Source of the DNA: Paenibacillus sp. J2TS4
GTDB lineage: Bacteria > Bacillota > Bacilli > Paenibacillales > NBRC-103111
DNA: 64,000 nucleotides
NCBI RefSeq assembly: GCF_018403245.1
Contig: NZ_BOSH01000001.1
Span: 124,001-188,000 of the forward strand
Reading direction: 5' to 3'
Of this stretch, positions 1-6,731 are shown in pieces (positions within the stretch are counted from its first letter, which is position 1; each line of letters begins with the position of its first letter). The position numbers and the translations under genes were made by a program. The notes below the pieces were generated by a model. That model had not been told where the DNA came from, ran no database searches, and was given only the letters and a program-made list of their open reading frames with translations.

Positions 1-49
1 CGGTTCCGCCTTTTTGGTTTGCAATAGTAATGACCGTTGTTTTGGACAT
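1..49 (-). CDS. ParA/Soj-type partition ATPase, N-terminus only
   Basis: The window edge cuts this gene; only its first 16 codons are present. They read MSKTTVITIANQKGGT, which is the start of a ParA/MinD-type ATPase running into the deviant Walker A motif (KGGTGKT). A good ribosome binding site (GGGAGGGTG) sits about 7 bases upstream. ParA proteins bind ATP and segregate or stabilise DNA; several ICEs carry one near an end for maintenance of the circular form. Family assignment rests on a short but very characteristic stretch. Confidence 0.8.
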   Translation of the reverse strand, partial: MSKTTVITIANQKGGT

Positions 50-120
50 ATACAACACCCTCCCAGGAGCATGCGCTCCGAATAATGTGTCAATGGTAGG
101 GAGCGGGCTTGATCTTCTTT

Positions 121-142
121 AGTTCTCTCCGAGTTCTCTCGA
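121..142. repeat. Tandem 11-bp direct repeat upstream of parA
   Basis: Two adjacent copies of AGTTCTCTC followed by two variable bases (AGTTCTCTCCG, AGTTCTCTCGA), with a further related ACGTTCT just after. It lies about 75 bp upstream of the ParA start, where a partition protein or regulator could bind. Function is inferred from position only. Confidence 0.4.
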
Positions 143-195
143 ACGTTCTAAAATCTCATCTTTTTTGAGGAAATCCCCAAAGCCTTTTGAATCCT

Positions 196-250
196 GAAAA
201 AAACAGAAAAACCCGCGAAGAACCTTGATTTTACAAGGCTTTTCGCGGGT
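196..250 (-). terminator. Rho-independent terminator between integrase and parA
   Basis: An imperfect inverted repeat (ACCCGCGAAG at 211 pairing with the TTCGCGGGT ending at 250, continued inward by AACCTTG/CAAGG) is followed on the minus strand by a T-rich run (complement of the A-run 196-210). It would stop integrase transcription before parA. Confidence 0.65.
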
Positions 251-266
251 TCTAAATTCTTCTTCC

Positions 267-294
267 TTGACTTAACTTCCGCATGTGTTATAAT
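267..294 (+). promoter_or_regulatory. Sigma-A type promoter reading into the tRNA-Leu fragment
   Basis: TTGACT (267-272), a 16-base spacer and a perfect TATAAT (289-294). The predicted start is near 300-302, which is exactly where the truncated tRNA sequence begins. No coding gene follows on this strand. Confidence 0.6.
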
Positions 295-300
295 AACACT

Positions 301-358
301 CGCGACTCAAAATCGTTTGGGGAGACCCGTGGAGGTTCGAGTCCTCTCACCGGTACCA
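301..358 (+). tRNA. tRNA-Leu(CAA) 3' half; attachment-site core
   Basis: The segment contains the anticodon arm with loop CTCAAAA (anticodon CAA at 308-310), a long variable arm (GGG-GAGA-CCC) as expected for a class II tRNA, a T arm with TTCGAGT loop (336-342), the acceptor 3' strand CACCGGT and an encoded CCA end at 356-358. The matching 5' half (acceptor 5' strand and D arm) is absent upstream, so this is not a functional tRNA. A 3' tRNA segment beside an integrase gene is the usual mark of an ICE attachment site; ICEBs1 of Bacillus subtilis also uses the 3' end of a tRNA-Leu gene. The non-tRNA sequence on the left and int on the right fit attP or a tandem-element junction. Confidence 0.85.
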
Positions 359-373
359 CATTAATAACAAGTG

Positions 374-407
374 GTTCATTAGAGAATTTCTCTAATGAGC
401 TTTTTTT
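374..407 (+). terminator. Rho-independent terminator after the tRNA-Leu fragment
   Basis: The inverted repeat CATTAGAGA / TCTCTAATG (378-397) is followed by GC and seven T residues on the plus strand. It closes a short transcription unit with the promoter at 267-294 and overlaps the last codon of the integrase on the other strand. Confidence 0.8.
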
Positions 408-1605
408 ATATTTTTATTACTTCATTCATTGTATTTGCGGATGATACTTTGGAACTGTAATCCAAATGCGAATAAATATTTGCTGTGGTGGAATAATCAC
501 TATGTCCCAACCACTCTTGCACTTCTTTCATGCTGACGCCATTACTCAAGAGCAGAGTGGCGCAACTATGGCGTAGATCATGAAAGCGGATATGGCGCAT
601 GCTATTTTTCTTCAGTACCAGGGCAAAATGTTGAGTGATATAGTTAGGCTTGATTCGCTCCCCCATAGCATCCACATAAATGTAACCATTGTAATCCTTA
701 CAGTACGAATCCTTGAAAAGATACTGGTTTGTATCCTGCTGCTCCTTCATTTGCAGCAAAAGGTCGTAGAAGGCATCTACAAGAGGCAGAGTACGGAGAC
801 TTGCCTTGTTCTTTGTTCGATCCTTCTCAATCGTGATCAACTTTCCATTCAGTGAACCAGAAGTGACCGTATGTCTGATCGTGATCGTTTTATTGAACAG
901 ATCAATGGCAGACCATTTTAGACCTACCACCTCACTTCGTCTTAGTCCATAAAAAGCTCCCAGGATTACAGCCAGTTCAATCTTGGTGCCCTTTACAATT
1001 CCTAAAAGTTGATTGACTTCTGAAGCGCTGTATGAACTGCCCACAAACGCTTCTTTCTTTGGACGAATGATTTTGTCGGCAGGATTAGCAGTAATTCGAT
1101 CCGTAATAAACGCCTGCTGAAGTGCCGAACGTATATTGGCATGATAATGAATGACCGTGTTGGCACTAACTCCCCATTCATTTAAGGCATGACTATAAAA
1201 ATCCTGAATGTGATGAGGTTTCAATTCCAGGAGAGTAATGCTTTTTTCTCGGAAGTATGGAACGATGCGTCCCTTCACTGCGTTTGCATACGAGATATAC
1301 GTGATGAGCTCGATCCTATGCTTCACCGTTTCCAGCCAATCCAACATGTAATCCGCAAATAAGGTCTGGTCAACATCTGAGTTTTCTTTGTTGTTTTGTT
1401 TGTCTTGTGCTTTTTCGGTTTCTTCATTAGGCTTAAATTCAAAATTTTTGCGGGCATCCATTAGGAGGGATTCCGCTCTTTTCTTGTTTCCTTTGACGGG
1501 CAAGCCCGTAGCGATCCATTTACTCTTCCGTTTTCCCTCCTCATCCTTATAATTTAGAACAATGTAAAAAAGACCTTTTTTCTCCTGAAGGTGGCCTGCA
1601 ACCAT
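406..1605 (-). CDS. int: Tyrosine-recombinase integrase of the ICE
   Basis: About 399 residues. The start at 1605 is chosen because AAGGAGGT precedes it by about 9 bases; a longer in-frame extension to 1668 has no ribosome site. The N-terminus resembles the arm-binding domain of Tn916/ICEBs1-type integrases (GHLQEKKGLFYIVLNYKD), then a SAM-like core-binding domain, then the catalytic domain with the first Arg in GLRRSEVVGLKW, the box HDLRHSCATLLLS and the C-terminal Tyr region GHSDYSTTANIYSHLD. It would catalyse integration and excision at the adjacent tRNA-Leu site. Position right beside the attachment core and the small HTH gene upstream support this. Confidence 0.95.
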   Translation of the reverse strand: MVAGHLQEKKGLFYIVLNYKDEEGKRKSKWIATGLPVKGNKKRAESLLMDARKNFEFKPNEETEKAQDKQNNKENSDVDQTLFADYMLDWLETVKHRIELITYISYANAVKGRIVPYFREKSITLLELKPHHIQDFYSHALNEWGVSANTVIHYHANIRSALQQAFITDRITANPADKIIRPKKEAFVGSSYSASEVNQLLGIVKGTKIELAVILGAFYGLRRSEVVGLKWSAIDLFNKTITIRHTVTSGSLNGKLITIEKDRTKNKASLRTLPLVDAFYDLLLQMKEQQDTNQYLFKDSYCKDYNGYIYVDAMGERIKPNYITQHFALVLKKNSMRHIRFHDLRHSCATLLLSNGVSMKEVQEWLGHSDYSTTANIYSHLDYSSKVSSANTMNEVIKI

Positions 1606-1683
1606 GTTTTTCAATACCTCCTTGGTCACAGCACCGATCCCTCTCCATTGACACTTTAAATATATCATAGTAAAATTGATGAT

Positions 1684-1953
1684 TCAATGCACTAAAGCGT
1701 CGCAGTGAGAGGACGGTTGATGAGTCATAATACTGTGAAGATAAGCAATAACATGGATTTTGGGGATTTTATACGCTCTACCTATTTTGAAGTGGTTGAT
1801 TTTATTGGCTTGTAACAGCTTATATCCTGTCTTGGTGCTAATCCCCCCGAGCATTTCACACATTTGAACGACAGTGACTACGTCCGAATATTCTTGAAAC
1901 ATGTGCGAATAAACGTTTAAAGTATTCGATGGAATACCAGAGTCGATTTGCAT
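1684..1953 (-). CDS. Excisionase-like helix-turn-helix protein
   Basis: An 89-residue protein beginning MQIDSGIPSN with AAGGAGGTG about 9 bases upstream. The middle (VVTVVQMCEMLGGISTKTGY, then KINHFKIGRAYKIPK) is the typical MerR-like/HTH_17 excisionase fold, in which the helix-turn-helix is followed by a short wing. It lies directly upstream of int and is probably co-transcribed. Excisionases of this class direct the integrase toward excision. The 280 bases upstream of it (1954-2234) hold no gene that I can support, only a short hairpin near 2046-2061. Confidence 0.75.
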   Translation of the reverse strand: MQIDSGIPSNTLNVYSHMFQEYSDVVTVVQMCEMLGGISTKTGYKLLQANKINHFKIGRAYKIPKIHVIAYLHSIMTHQPSSHCDALVH

Positions 1954-2234
1954 AATCGTGACACACCTCCTTTCAAATATAAGGATTAGGGATATGTATA
2001 ATAAAAGAATGCGTTCCAAGCTGCGGGTGGTTAGTCCGCACATAGCTTCTTGCGAAGCTCCCCCCATCCGAGCGGGCTGCCCCCAATGCAGTGACGCTGG
2101 CCAGGCAGAAGTATCATGATATTCTCTTGCGAGTCTTGGCGATCGGCCCACCACAGGCTGATTGAAAGCGGATAAAATCGCTCGAATATGTCATAGATTG
2201 TCTTGGCGCATCCGCTATCGTCGCTTTCTGGTGA

Positions 2235-2372
2235 TTAACAGGCACAAAAGGAACGTACTTTGTTCGGCTCATAATCGAGATTATTCATTGCTTGAATAAC
2301 ATAACCAAGGTAGGCTCCAATGTTCCAATGATTAACCATCAGATTCTGTAAGGCCCCTTCGTTTCCATTCAT
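2235..2372 (-). CDS. Small hypothetical protein, 45 aa
   Basis: Starts MNGNEGALQNLMVNHWNIGAYLGYVIQAMNN... and ends with FCAC. An AAAAGGAGGT ribosome site lies 8 bases ahead of the ATG at 2372, which is the main support for its being translated. No membrane segment or known domain is visible. It sits between the excisionase-like gene and the sigma-like factor, a position where many ICEs have short accessory genes. Function unknown. Confidence 0.55.
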   Translation of the reverse strand: MNGNEGALQNLMVNHWNIGAYLGYVIQAMNNLDYEPNKVRSFCAC

Positions 2373-2813
2373 TATTAGAAACCTCCTTTTCAAGGGGGAA
2401 GTAGCCGCGCGGTATGGTTGGGCTGTCATTGGACAGTAATTTCAGCGCGGCGTCCTCCCTAGTTATATTAAAACGATGACCTGAACGGGCGGCGGTTCCG
2501 CCCACATGGGAATTCCACCCCGCCCCATGCTGATGGCGCGACGGTCAATGCTGTGAAGCGTTCAAACCGTAAGTATCATTATTCTATGTGTGGGATCGTC
2601 GCCTGGCAGACCTACCACAGTTCTGCTTGCCGTAGATGGTGTTTGTCGCTCGTTTTCAAGCAATAAATCGCTGAAAAGTTATGGCGCACCCTGCGGCTTG
2701 GCTCCTCCACACCTGAAAAGTATCCGGGTCATCGGTATGCAGTTATCATAGAACACTGGTGGAAGAAAAATCTTCTTCCAATAACCGTGACATTTCTAGG
2801 GCAAAACCGACCC
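2373..2813. other. Intergenic stretch with hairpins, no gene seen
   Basis: I see no convincing coding frame. It contains a GC-rich perfect inverted repeat GGGCGG/CCGCCC around 2489-2503 and a GGAAGA/TCTTCC hairpin near 2763-2782 just downstream of the sigma-like gene, which may act as its transcription terminator on the minus strand. The remainder is GC-rich and could be structured RNA, but that is not shown. Confidence 0.4.
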
Positions 2814-3239
2814 TCATTCAGAAATATTTCTCAAGAAAATTTCCATGTTCCGTAGCCCTTGGTTGATGGACTTGCGGATGTTTTTTTCCGAAACTCCCTC
2901 GGCCCGAGCAATCTCGGATTTACTAATGCCAAGTACGTAATGCGTGTAAATTCGTTTGCCTTGCTTGTCTGGCAAAGCGCTGATAGCATTATGCAACTGT
3001 TGGGCTGTTATTTTACGTTCGTAGATTTCGGAAGGGGACAGAGATACGAAGCAAATATCATGCTCGATCCCATCTCCCCGGTCAAGAGAATAGTGCGCCT
3101 TGTGACGGTACATGCGCCGCCGATACGCTTCTTCCTGCCGTTCAGCTTCCAGCAGGACTGTTGCCACTTCATCAGGAATATCGAGAAAAATATCATTATT
3201 GCAAAACGGATAAAAATTCCGAAGATTAATTTTAACCAT
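2814..3239 (-). CDS. ICE-type sigma-70-like regulatory factor
   Basis: A 141-residue protein starting MVKINLRNFYPF...DIFLDIPDEVA, an N-terminus typical of the sigma-70-like proteins found in Tn916-type and related Bacillota conjugative elements. The C-terminal part (LPDKQGKRIYTHYVLGISKSEIARAEGVSEKNIRKSI) is a sigma region 4 helix-turn-helix. It probably controls transcription of element genes. The start at 3239 is preceded by TGGAGGA. An unusual feature is that this ribosome site lies in one arm of a 13-bp perfect hairpin (3248-3291). Confidence 0.85.
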   Translation of the reverse strand: MVKINLRNFYPFCNNDIFLDIPDEVATVLLEAERQEEAYRRRMYRHKAHYSLDRGDGIEHDICFVSLSPSEIYERKITAQQLHNAISALPDKQGKRIYTHYVLGISKSEIARAEGVSEKNIRKSINQGLRNMEIFLRNISE

Positions 3240-3247
3240 AGAACGTT

Positions 3248-3291
3248 CCTCCATTTCGATTTTTTTGGGACATGGCGAATCGAAATGGAGG
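3248..3291 (-). promoter_or_regulatory. RBS-sequestering hairpin in the sigma-factor leader
   Basis: Perfect 13-bp inverted repeat CCTCCATTTCGAT (3248-3260) and ATCGAAATGGAGG (3279-3291) with an 18-base loop. In the minus-strand transcript the 3' arm contains GGAGG, the ribosome binding site for the sigma-like gene that starts 9 bases later. A second perfect hairpin ACTTCGGG/CCCGAAGT (3311-3335) lies just upstream in the same leader. The arrangement suggests translational control; not tested. Confidence 0.65.
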
Positions 3292-3394
3292 GGAGCGGCA
3301 GCGGGGCTGGACTTCGGGCCAACTTGACCCGAAGTGAGCAGGCTTGTCCAAAAGAACATGTTGAAAAAGCTCGAAAATAATCAAAAAAGGGTAT

Positions 3395-3431
3395 AAAAAA
3401 ACACCTTCTAGGGAAAATCCTTGAAAGGTGT
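3395..3431 (-). terminator. Terminator or attenuator in the sigma-factor leader
   Basis: On the minus strand ACACCTTTC pairs with GAAGGTGT (one bulged T) and is followed by TTTTTTAT. It lies about 155 bases upstream of the sigma-like start codon, so it would act as an attenuator if the promoter is further upstream. A GTG-initiated reading frame (MRPFFIRHLSRIFP...) runs through it but has no clear ribosome site. Confidence 0.55.
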
Positions 3432-3768
3432 CGAATAAAAAATGGGCGCACTGATCGTCCGAATATTTACTTGATTTTTTAAGGTTGTGTAAGATAATAA
3501 CTTTTGCTACATCCAGCCGTCACAGTAACGTGACGGCTTCTCACGGACAACAAAAAGCAACTTCGGGTACATAATAACCCCCCTATCTCAAAGCCGCCGG
3601 AGTTAAAATAAAGAAGTTATTATGCTCAATATTGTCTTTTGCTAAAACGCGGTGGCTATGAATGTTAGATTTCAAAACAGATGTTAAGTTAATCTTTCGC
3701 CAGAACAAATGTCTAATTCATTCTCTGTAATTGTCAGAAACCATATTGCATAGGTGGTTTAAAAAGAG
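3432..3768. other. Intergenic region with a strong hairpin
   Basis: No gene is supported here. A perfect 9-bp stem with a 6-base loop (AGCCGTCAC/GTGACGGCT, 3515-3538) stands out but has no T-run on either side, so it is more likely a protein or RNA signal than a terminator. The sequence is otherwise AT-rich and could contain the promoter of the sigma-like leader. Confidence 0.45.
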
Positions 3769-3808
3769 AGAGCCGATAATTGTGACGTTCTCACAAATTA
3801 TCGGCTCT
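3769..3808 (-). terminator. Terminator of the KTR-protein gene
   Basis: Long inverted repeat AGAGCCGATAATTGTGA / TCACAAATTATCGGCTCT with a 5-base loop, followed on the minus strand by CTCTCTTTTTAAA. Its right arm overlaps the last codons and stop of the gene ending at 3798. Confidence 0.8.
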
Positions 3809-3986
3809 GCGTCTTAGCGTCTGGCTCTTTAATAACTGACATATTTAGTTGTTGTACATTGATTAGGGTTTCCTGTTTGCATTTTGGACAGAACAACGGG
3901 AAGTTTTCAAGTATTGTATCCTCTCGAACTTTCAACCGTGTTTTATTTTTGCAAATAGGGCATAACATCCAACTTATTTTTTCCAT
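3798..3986 (-). CDS. Cysteine-rich KTR domain protein
   Basis: A 62-residue protein with CPICKNKTRLKVREDT...LENFPLFCPKCKQETLINV: two CxxC pairs that should bind one zinc ion and the Lys-Thr-Arg (KTR) signature. This family is frequent next to resistance genes and sigma-like factors on Bacillota conjugative elements; its function is not established. The gene is isolated, ends in a strong terminator and shows that the flanking DNA belongs to element cargo. Confidence 0.85.
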   Translation of the reverse strand: MEKISWMLCPICKNKTRLKVREDTILENFPLFCPKCKQETLINVQQLNMSVIKEPDAKTQSR

Positions 3987-4030
3987 AACATTGCCCCTGT
4001 CATATTATTAGGATCATACTTTTTTTGTGA

Positions 4031-4120
4031 TCAATTCTCAACTTTTATACGTTTGATAAAGAATGCTAAAACTAATCCAATAGCAAACACCACCATTGCG
4101 AAAATAAAAGCATTTCGCAC
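4031..4120 (-). pseudogene. C-terminal remnant of a membrane transporter
   Basis: The frame reads VRNAFIFAMVVFAIGLVLAFFIKRIKVEN and stops. This is a last transmembrane helix followed by a basic tail, as at the end of DHA2-type MFS pumps. No start or upstream body remains; the acetyltransferase gene ends just before it. Family is inferred from a short stretch, so confidence is modest. A TetR regulator nearby may once have controlled it. Confidence 0.5.
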
Positions 4121-4141
4121 TCAAGGATAAATATAATCCAT

Positions 4142-4690
4142 TTATGAATTTCCTACTTGCTTCTCATAGTATTCATTTTGCAGAAGACCCATATGAATGA
4201 TGTCATGCCATTCTCCATCTCTAAATAGACTTTGTCTACTGCTTCCTTCCTGTTGAAAACCAATCTTAGTGTACAAACGAATAGCTCTATCATTAAATGA
4301 AAATACTTTAAGGGAAACTCGATGAAGATTCATTTCGTAAAAAACGTAATCCAACAGTAATTTAAGCCCTTCTGAACCATAGCCTTTTCCCCAATATTCC
4401 TTTACTCCGATGTCAATAATACATTCAGTATTTCTATTTTTATAATCAATGTTGATTAATGATACAATGCCAATTGGTATTTCATTTCCCTTTTCAACCA
4501 TAATGTAGCTTTTGGCTGTATGAGATCCCAAAATAACATTATCAACAAATTCTTTAGTTGCTTCCATTGTATAAACATCTAAAAATGGGTTGGTGGAATG
4601 CATAACTTCTATATCATTTCTCCACTTATGGTAAAGTTCTGTATCTTCCATTGTCATCTTTCTTAGTCTCACTCTTGATGATTCAAACAA
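4142..4690 (-). CDS. GNAT-family N-acetyltransferase (RimJ/RimL type)
   Basis: About 182 residues if translation begins at TTG 4690 after AAGGAG; a GTG 12 bases further up is an alternative. It shows the GNAT layout: N-terminal strand RVRLRKMTMEDTELYHKWRND, a middle strand pair (IPIGIVSLINIDYKNRNTECIIDIGV), the acetyl-CoA loop YWGKGYGSEGLKLLLDY, and motif B NDRAIRLYTKIGFQQEGSSRQSLFRDGEW. Relatives acetylate ribosomal protein N-termini, polyamines or antibiotics; the substrate is not predictable here. It follows the TetR gene by 15 bp and is likely in its operon. Confidence 0.85.
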   Translation of the reverse strand: MFESSRVRLRKMTMEDTELYHKWRNDIEVMHSTNPFLDVYTMEATKEFVDNVILGSHTAKSYIMVEKGNEIPIGIVSLINIDYKNRNTECIIDIGVKEYWGKGYGSEGLKLLLDYVFYEMNLHRVSLKVFSFNDRAIRLYTKIGFQQEGSSRQSLFRDGEWHDIIHMGLLQNEYYEKQVGNS

Positions 4691-4705
4691 TATTACAATC
4701 ACTCC

Positions 4706-5329
4706 TTATTTTGCAGACTTTGGATTAATTAATTTTTCTAAAGAGAAAAGTAAGATGGATAATTGATCCTTTACTTCTGTTTGTTTATGTCCCAGTTGAA
4801 ACGTGTCCAACATTAAACCGTTTATAAATGATAGGAGATATCTCGCAATAGAGCGAGTAGATTGTTGAGGTCTAAATTCTCCTTTACGCATACCGTCATT
4901 TAATACTTCTTCAATAACTTCAGTAGTTCGATTGTAGCGTTCAGAAATGTAAGGGAAATTATCTTTATCATTTGCGTAATTAGATGATAAAAAGAATTCC
5001 GCCTTTGCAAAGAGCAATGTTTGGTCAATGGCCTCAATATAAATTTGCTGTTCTTCAACCCATTTTTTTAATTGCGGCCATAGTGGACCTTCATCAGATG
5101 GCACAAAATATTGTATGTCTTTTTGGTCATCATACTTTAAGACTTCGATAAAAATGTGTTCAATATTATCGAAATAACTATACAATGCACCTCTGGAGAT
5201 TCTAGCTTTGTCCATAATATCTTGCATAGAAGTACGAACAAATCCTTTCTCGATAAACACTTTCTTGGCCGCCTCTATCAATTCTCTTTCTCTCTCTTTT
5301 TTATATTCTTCGCTAACTATTGGTGCCAT
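4706..5329 (-). CDS. TetR/AcrR-family transcriptional regulator
   Basis: 207 residues from ATG 5329, which has GGAGGTGG 7 bases ahead. Residues about 10-55 form the TetR helix-turn-helix (ELIEAAKKVFIEKGFVRTSMQDIMDKARISRGALYSYFDN). The rest is an all-helical ligand-binding domain of the kind seen in regulators of drug pumps. A dyad operator sits immediately upstream (5372-5420), so autorepression is likely. Its former target may be the pump whose tail survives at 4031-4120. Confidence 0.9.
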   Translation of the reverse strand: MAPIVSEEYKKERERELIEAAKKVFIEKGFVRTSMQDIMDKARISRGALYSYFDNIEHIFIEVLKYDDQKDIQYFVPSDEGPLWPQLKKWVEEQQIYIEAIDQTLLFAKAEFFLSSNYANDKDNFPYISERYNRTTEVIEEVLNDGMRKGEFRPQQSTRSIARYLLSFINGLMLDTFQLGHKQTEVKDQLSILLFSLEKLINPKSAK

Positions 5330-5371
5330 TAAGCCACCTCCATAATGATTGATAATATGCATATAATAAAA

Positions 5372-5420
5372 TATACACTACTGTCGCTTATATAATAGAT
5401 TATACCGACACTAGTGTATA
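5372..5420. promoter_or_regulatory. Dyad operator of the TetR gene
   Basis: Inverted repeat TATACACTACTGTCG (5372-5386) and CGACACTAGTGTATA (5406-5420), matching with one exception, 19 bases apart. Each arm itself resembles the palindrome ACACTAGTGT, as if two TetR dimers bind side by side. It lies 42 bases upstream of the TetR start, over the expected promoter. Confidence 0.7.
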
Positions 5421-5883
5421 ATTTCAATTTTTATATTTTTGTATATTCTTCAATAGTACCTCCTGGACTAAATGCAAAGAGAATATCACAGATGCCCAAA
5501 ACGGCAATCAGAGCAAGTGTATTGATACTTGCCCATTGCCGACGCTTGCTGGCCGGGGCGAAGCCTTCGCCGGCGCTGCATACGATTGACGCACCCGGTG
5601 GAATGATTCAAAAAATACGTGACATTGCTAAGGTGTCGTCCCCCTCTGGCAACTTGGTTGGATTTGCGTGATATTCTAACGTTCGGCACAAAGAATGATA
5701 CAGTGAACGAGGGTAAAGAGATGACCGAGTTGAGGCTGTGAAAATTCAAATTTAAGCGCCAAAATGAACCTGACGATGGGCGATTAGAGGGATACCCTGA
5801 GACTAATATCCGGGCTTTACTAACCTTTCGTCGACAACACATTTTTCGCATCAGTCAAGTCATTTGCTCCAAATGGGCATCGT
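5421..5883 (-). pseudogene. Degraded region with a membrane-protein tail
   Basis: Between 5545 and 5431 the minus strand reads KRRQWASINTLALIAVLGICDILFAFSPGGTIEEYTKI and stops: one hydrophobic helix and a short tail. No start or body is recognisable upstream, where frames are broken. I cannot name the family. The rest of the stretch holds GTCGACAAC-ATTTTTC at 5830-5847, a motif also found at 8953-8970. Confidence 0.35.
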
Positions 5884-5937
5884 TTGAGTAAACCCAAAGA
5901 ATGTGATATATTAGGTGTTACCTAATAAAATTAGGTA
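5884..5937 (+). promoter_or_regulatory. Promoter and triple operator for the XRE-deformylase operon
   Basis: TTGAGT (5884-5889), 17 bases, TATATT (5907-5912). Overlapping and following the -10 box are ATTAGGT (5910-5916), its inverse ACCTAAT (5920-5926) and a third copy ATTAGGTA (5930-5937). Three half sites at the start of transcription fit autorepression by the XRE protein encoded next. Confidence 0.65.
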
Positions 5938-5961
5938 CTACTTTAATATCGGGGTGTTAGT

Positions 5962-6204
5962 ATGCTTGTTTGGATGTTACGTAAAGTGATGACGGAAAAG
6001 GGCATTTGGACAGGTGCAGCATTAGCAAGATTATTGATGGAGAAAGCCAATTATAGTTTAACTCCTGCTTCCATAAGTGCTTTGCTTAACAATCAACCGC
6101 GGCAAATGAAAGGTGAGACACTTGATGCCCTTTGTATTGCACTTGATTGTACGCCTAATGACTTGTGGGTTTATACACCACCTCAAAAAGTGAGGGGCGC
6201 ATAA
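5962..6204 (+). CDS. XRE/Cro-type HTH transcriptional regulator
   Basis: 80 residues with a GGGGTG ribosome site before ATG 5962. The whole protein is one Cro/C1-type helix-turn-helix (MLRKVMTEKGIWTGAALARLLMEKANYSLTPASISALLNNQPRQMKGETLDALCIALDCTPNDLW). This compact form is common in Bacillota mobile DNA. It ends 2 bases before the deformylase start, so both are one operon, probably controlled by the ATTAGGT sites upstream. Confidence 0.85.
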   Translation: MLVWMLRKVMTEKGIWTGAALARLLMEKANYSLTPASISALLNNQPRQMKGETLDALCIALDCTPNDLWVYTPPQKVRGA

Positions 6205-6206
6205 AC

Positions 6207-6731
6207 ATGTCAGTGAAGCAAATTTTACCTTTTGGGGACTCCATTTTACGAAAAAAAGCCAAGCCAGTTACTGAGTTGAACGAGAAAACAATAAAGCTAC
6301 TCGATGATATGGGTGAAACGTTGTATGCCGCCAAAGGTCGTGCTGGTCTTGCAGCACCACAAGTCGGAATCCTACGAAGAATAATTGTCATTGACTGTGG
6401 AGAAGGTCTAATTGAGCTGATCAACCCAATAATATTAGAGATAAATGGTGAGCAGATGGGGGCTGAAGCTTGCTTATCTTTTCCTGGATATTTTGGCTTT
6501 GTTAAGAGAGCTAACCAGGTAAAGGTTAAGAGTTTAAGCAGGAATGGCGAATCCATCATCCTTGAGGGTGAAGGATACCTTGCCCGTTGTATTCAGCACG
6601 AAATCGATCATTTAAACGGGGTATTGTTCGTCGATCATGTCAAAGATCGATGGCTATATCATGAAGAAACAAAAGAAAAAATTGAGCTTTGGGATGTTAT
6701 CACATTAACCAATCGAGATCTTAAACCATAA
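6207..6731 (+). CDS. def: Peptide deformylase
   Basis: 174 residues from ATG 6207 (GAGGGG upstream). It removes the formyl group from the N-terminal methionine of new proteins, using a metal ion. The three family motifs are present: GRAGLAAPQVG (motif 1), EACLSFPG (motif 2, with the metal-binding Cys; the usual Gly is replaced by Ala) and HEIDHLNG (motif 3, HEXXH). The housekeeping copy is chromosomal, so a copy here beside a dedicated regulator, in ICE cargo, could lower sensitivity to actinonin-like inhibitors. That role is an inference. Confidence 0.92.
   Translation: MSVKQILPFGDSILRKKAKPVTELNEKTIKLLDDMGETLYAAKGRAGLAAPQVGILRRIIVIDCGEGLIELINPIILEINGEQMGAEACLSFPGYFGFVKRANQVKVKSLSRNGESIILEGEGYLARCIQHEIDHLNGVLFVDHVKDRWLYHEETKEKIELWDVITLTNRDLKP

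Noticed and set aside
301..358. Functional tRNA-Leu gene
   Set aside because: No acceptor 5' strand or D arm exists upstream of the anticodon arm.
1954..2154. N-terminal extension of the excisionase-like protein
   Set aside because: The extension has no homology to the family, and ATG 1953 has a perfect AAGGAGGTG site.
2480..2760. Possible structured RNA or replication origin
   Set aside because: There are GC-rich hairpins but no iterons, conserved RNA pattern or promoter-terminator pair to support it.
2859..3451. Open frames of 147-173 codons over the sigma-like gene and its leader
   Set aside because: They are shadows of the sigma-like gene and its hairpins, with no ribosome sites or domains.
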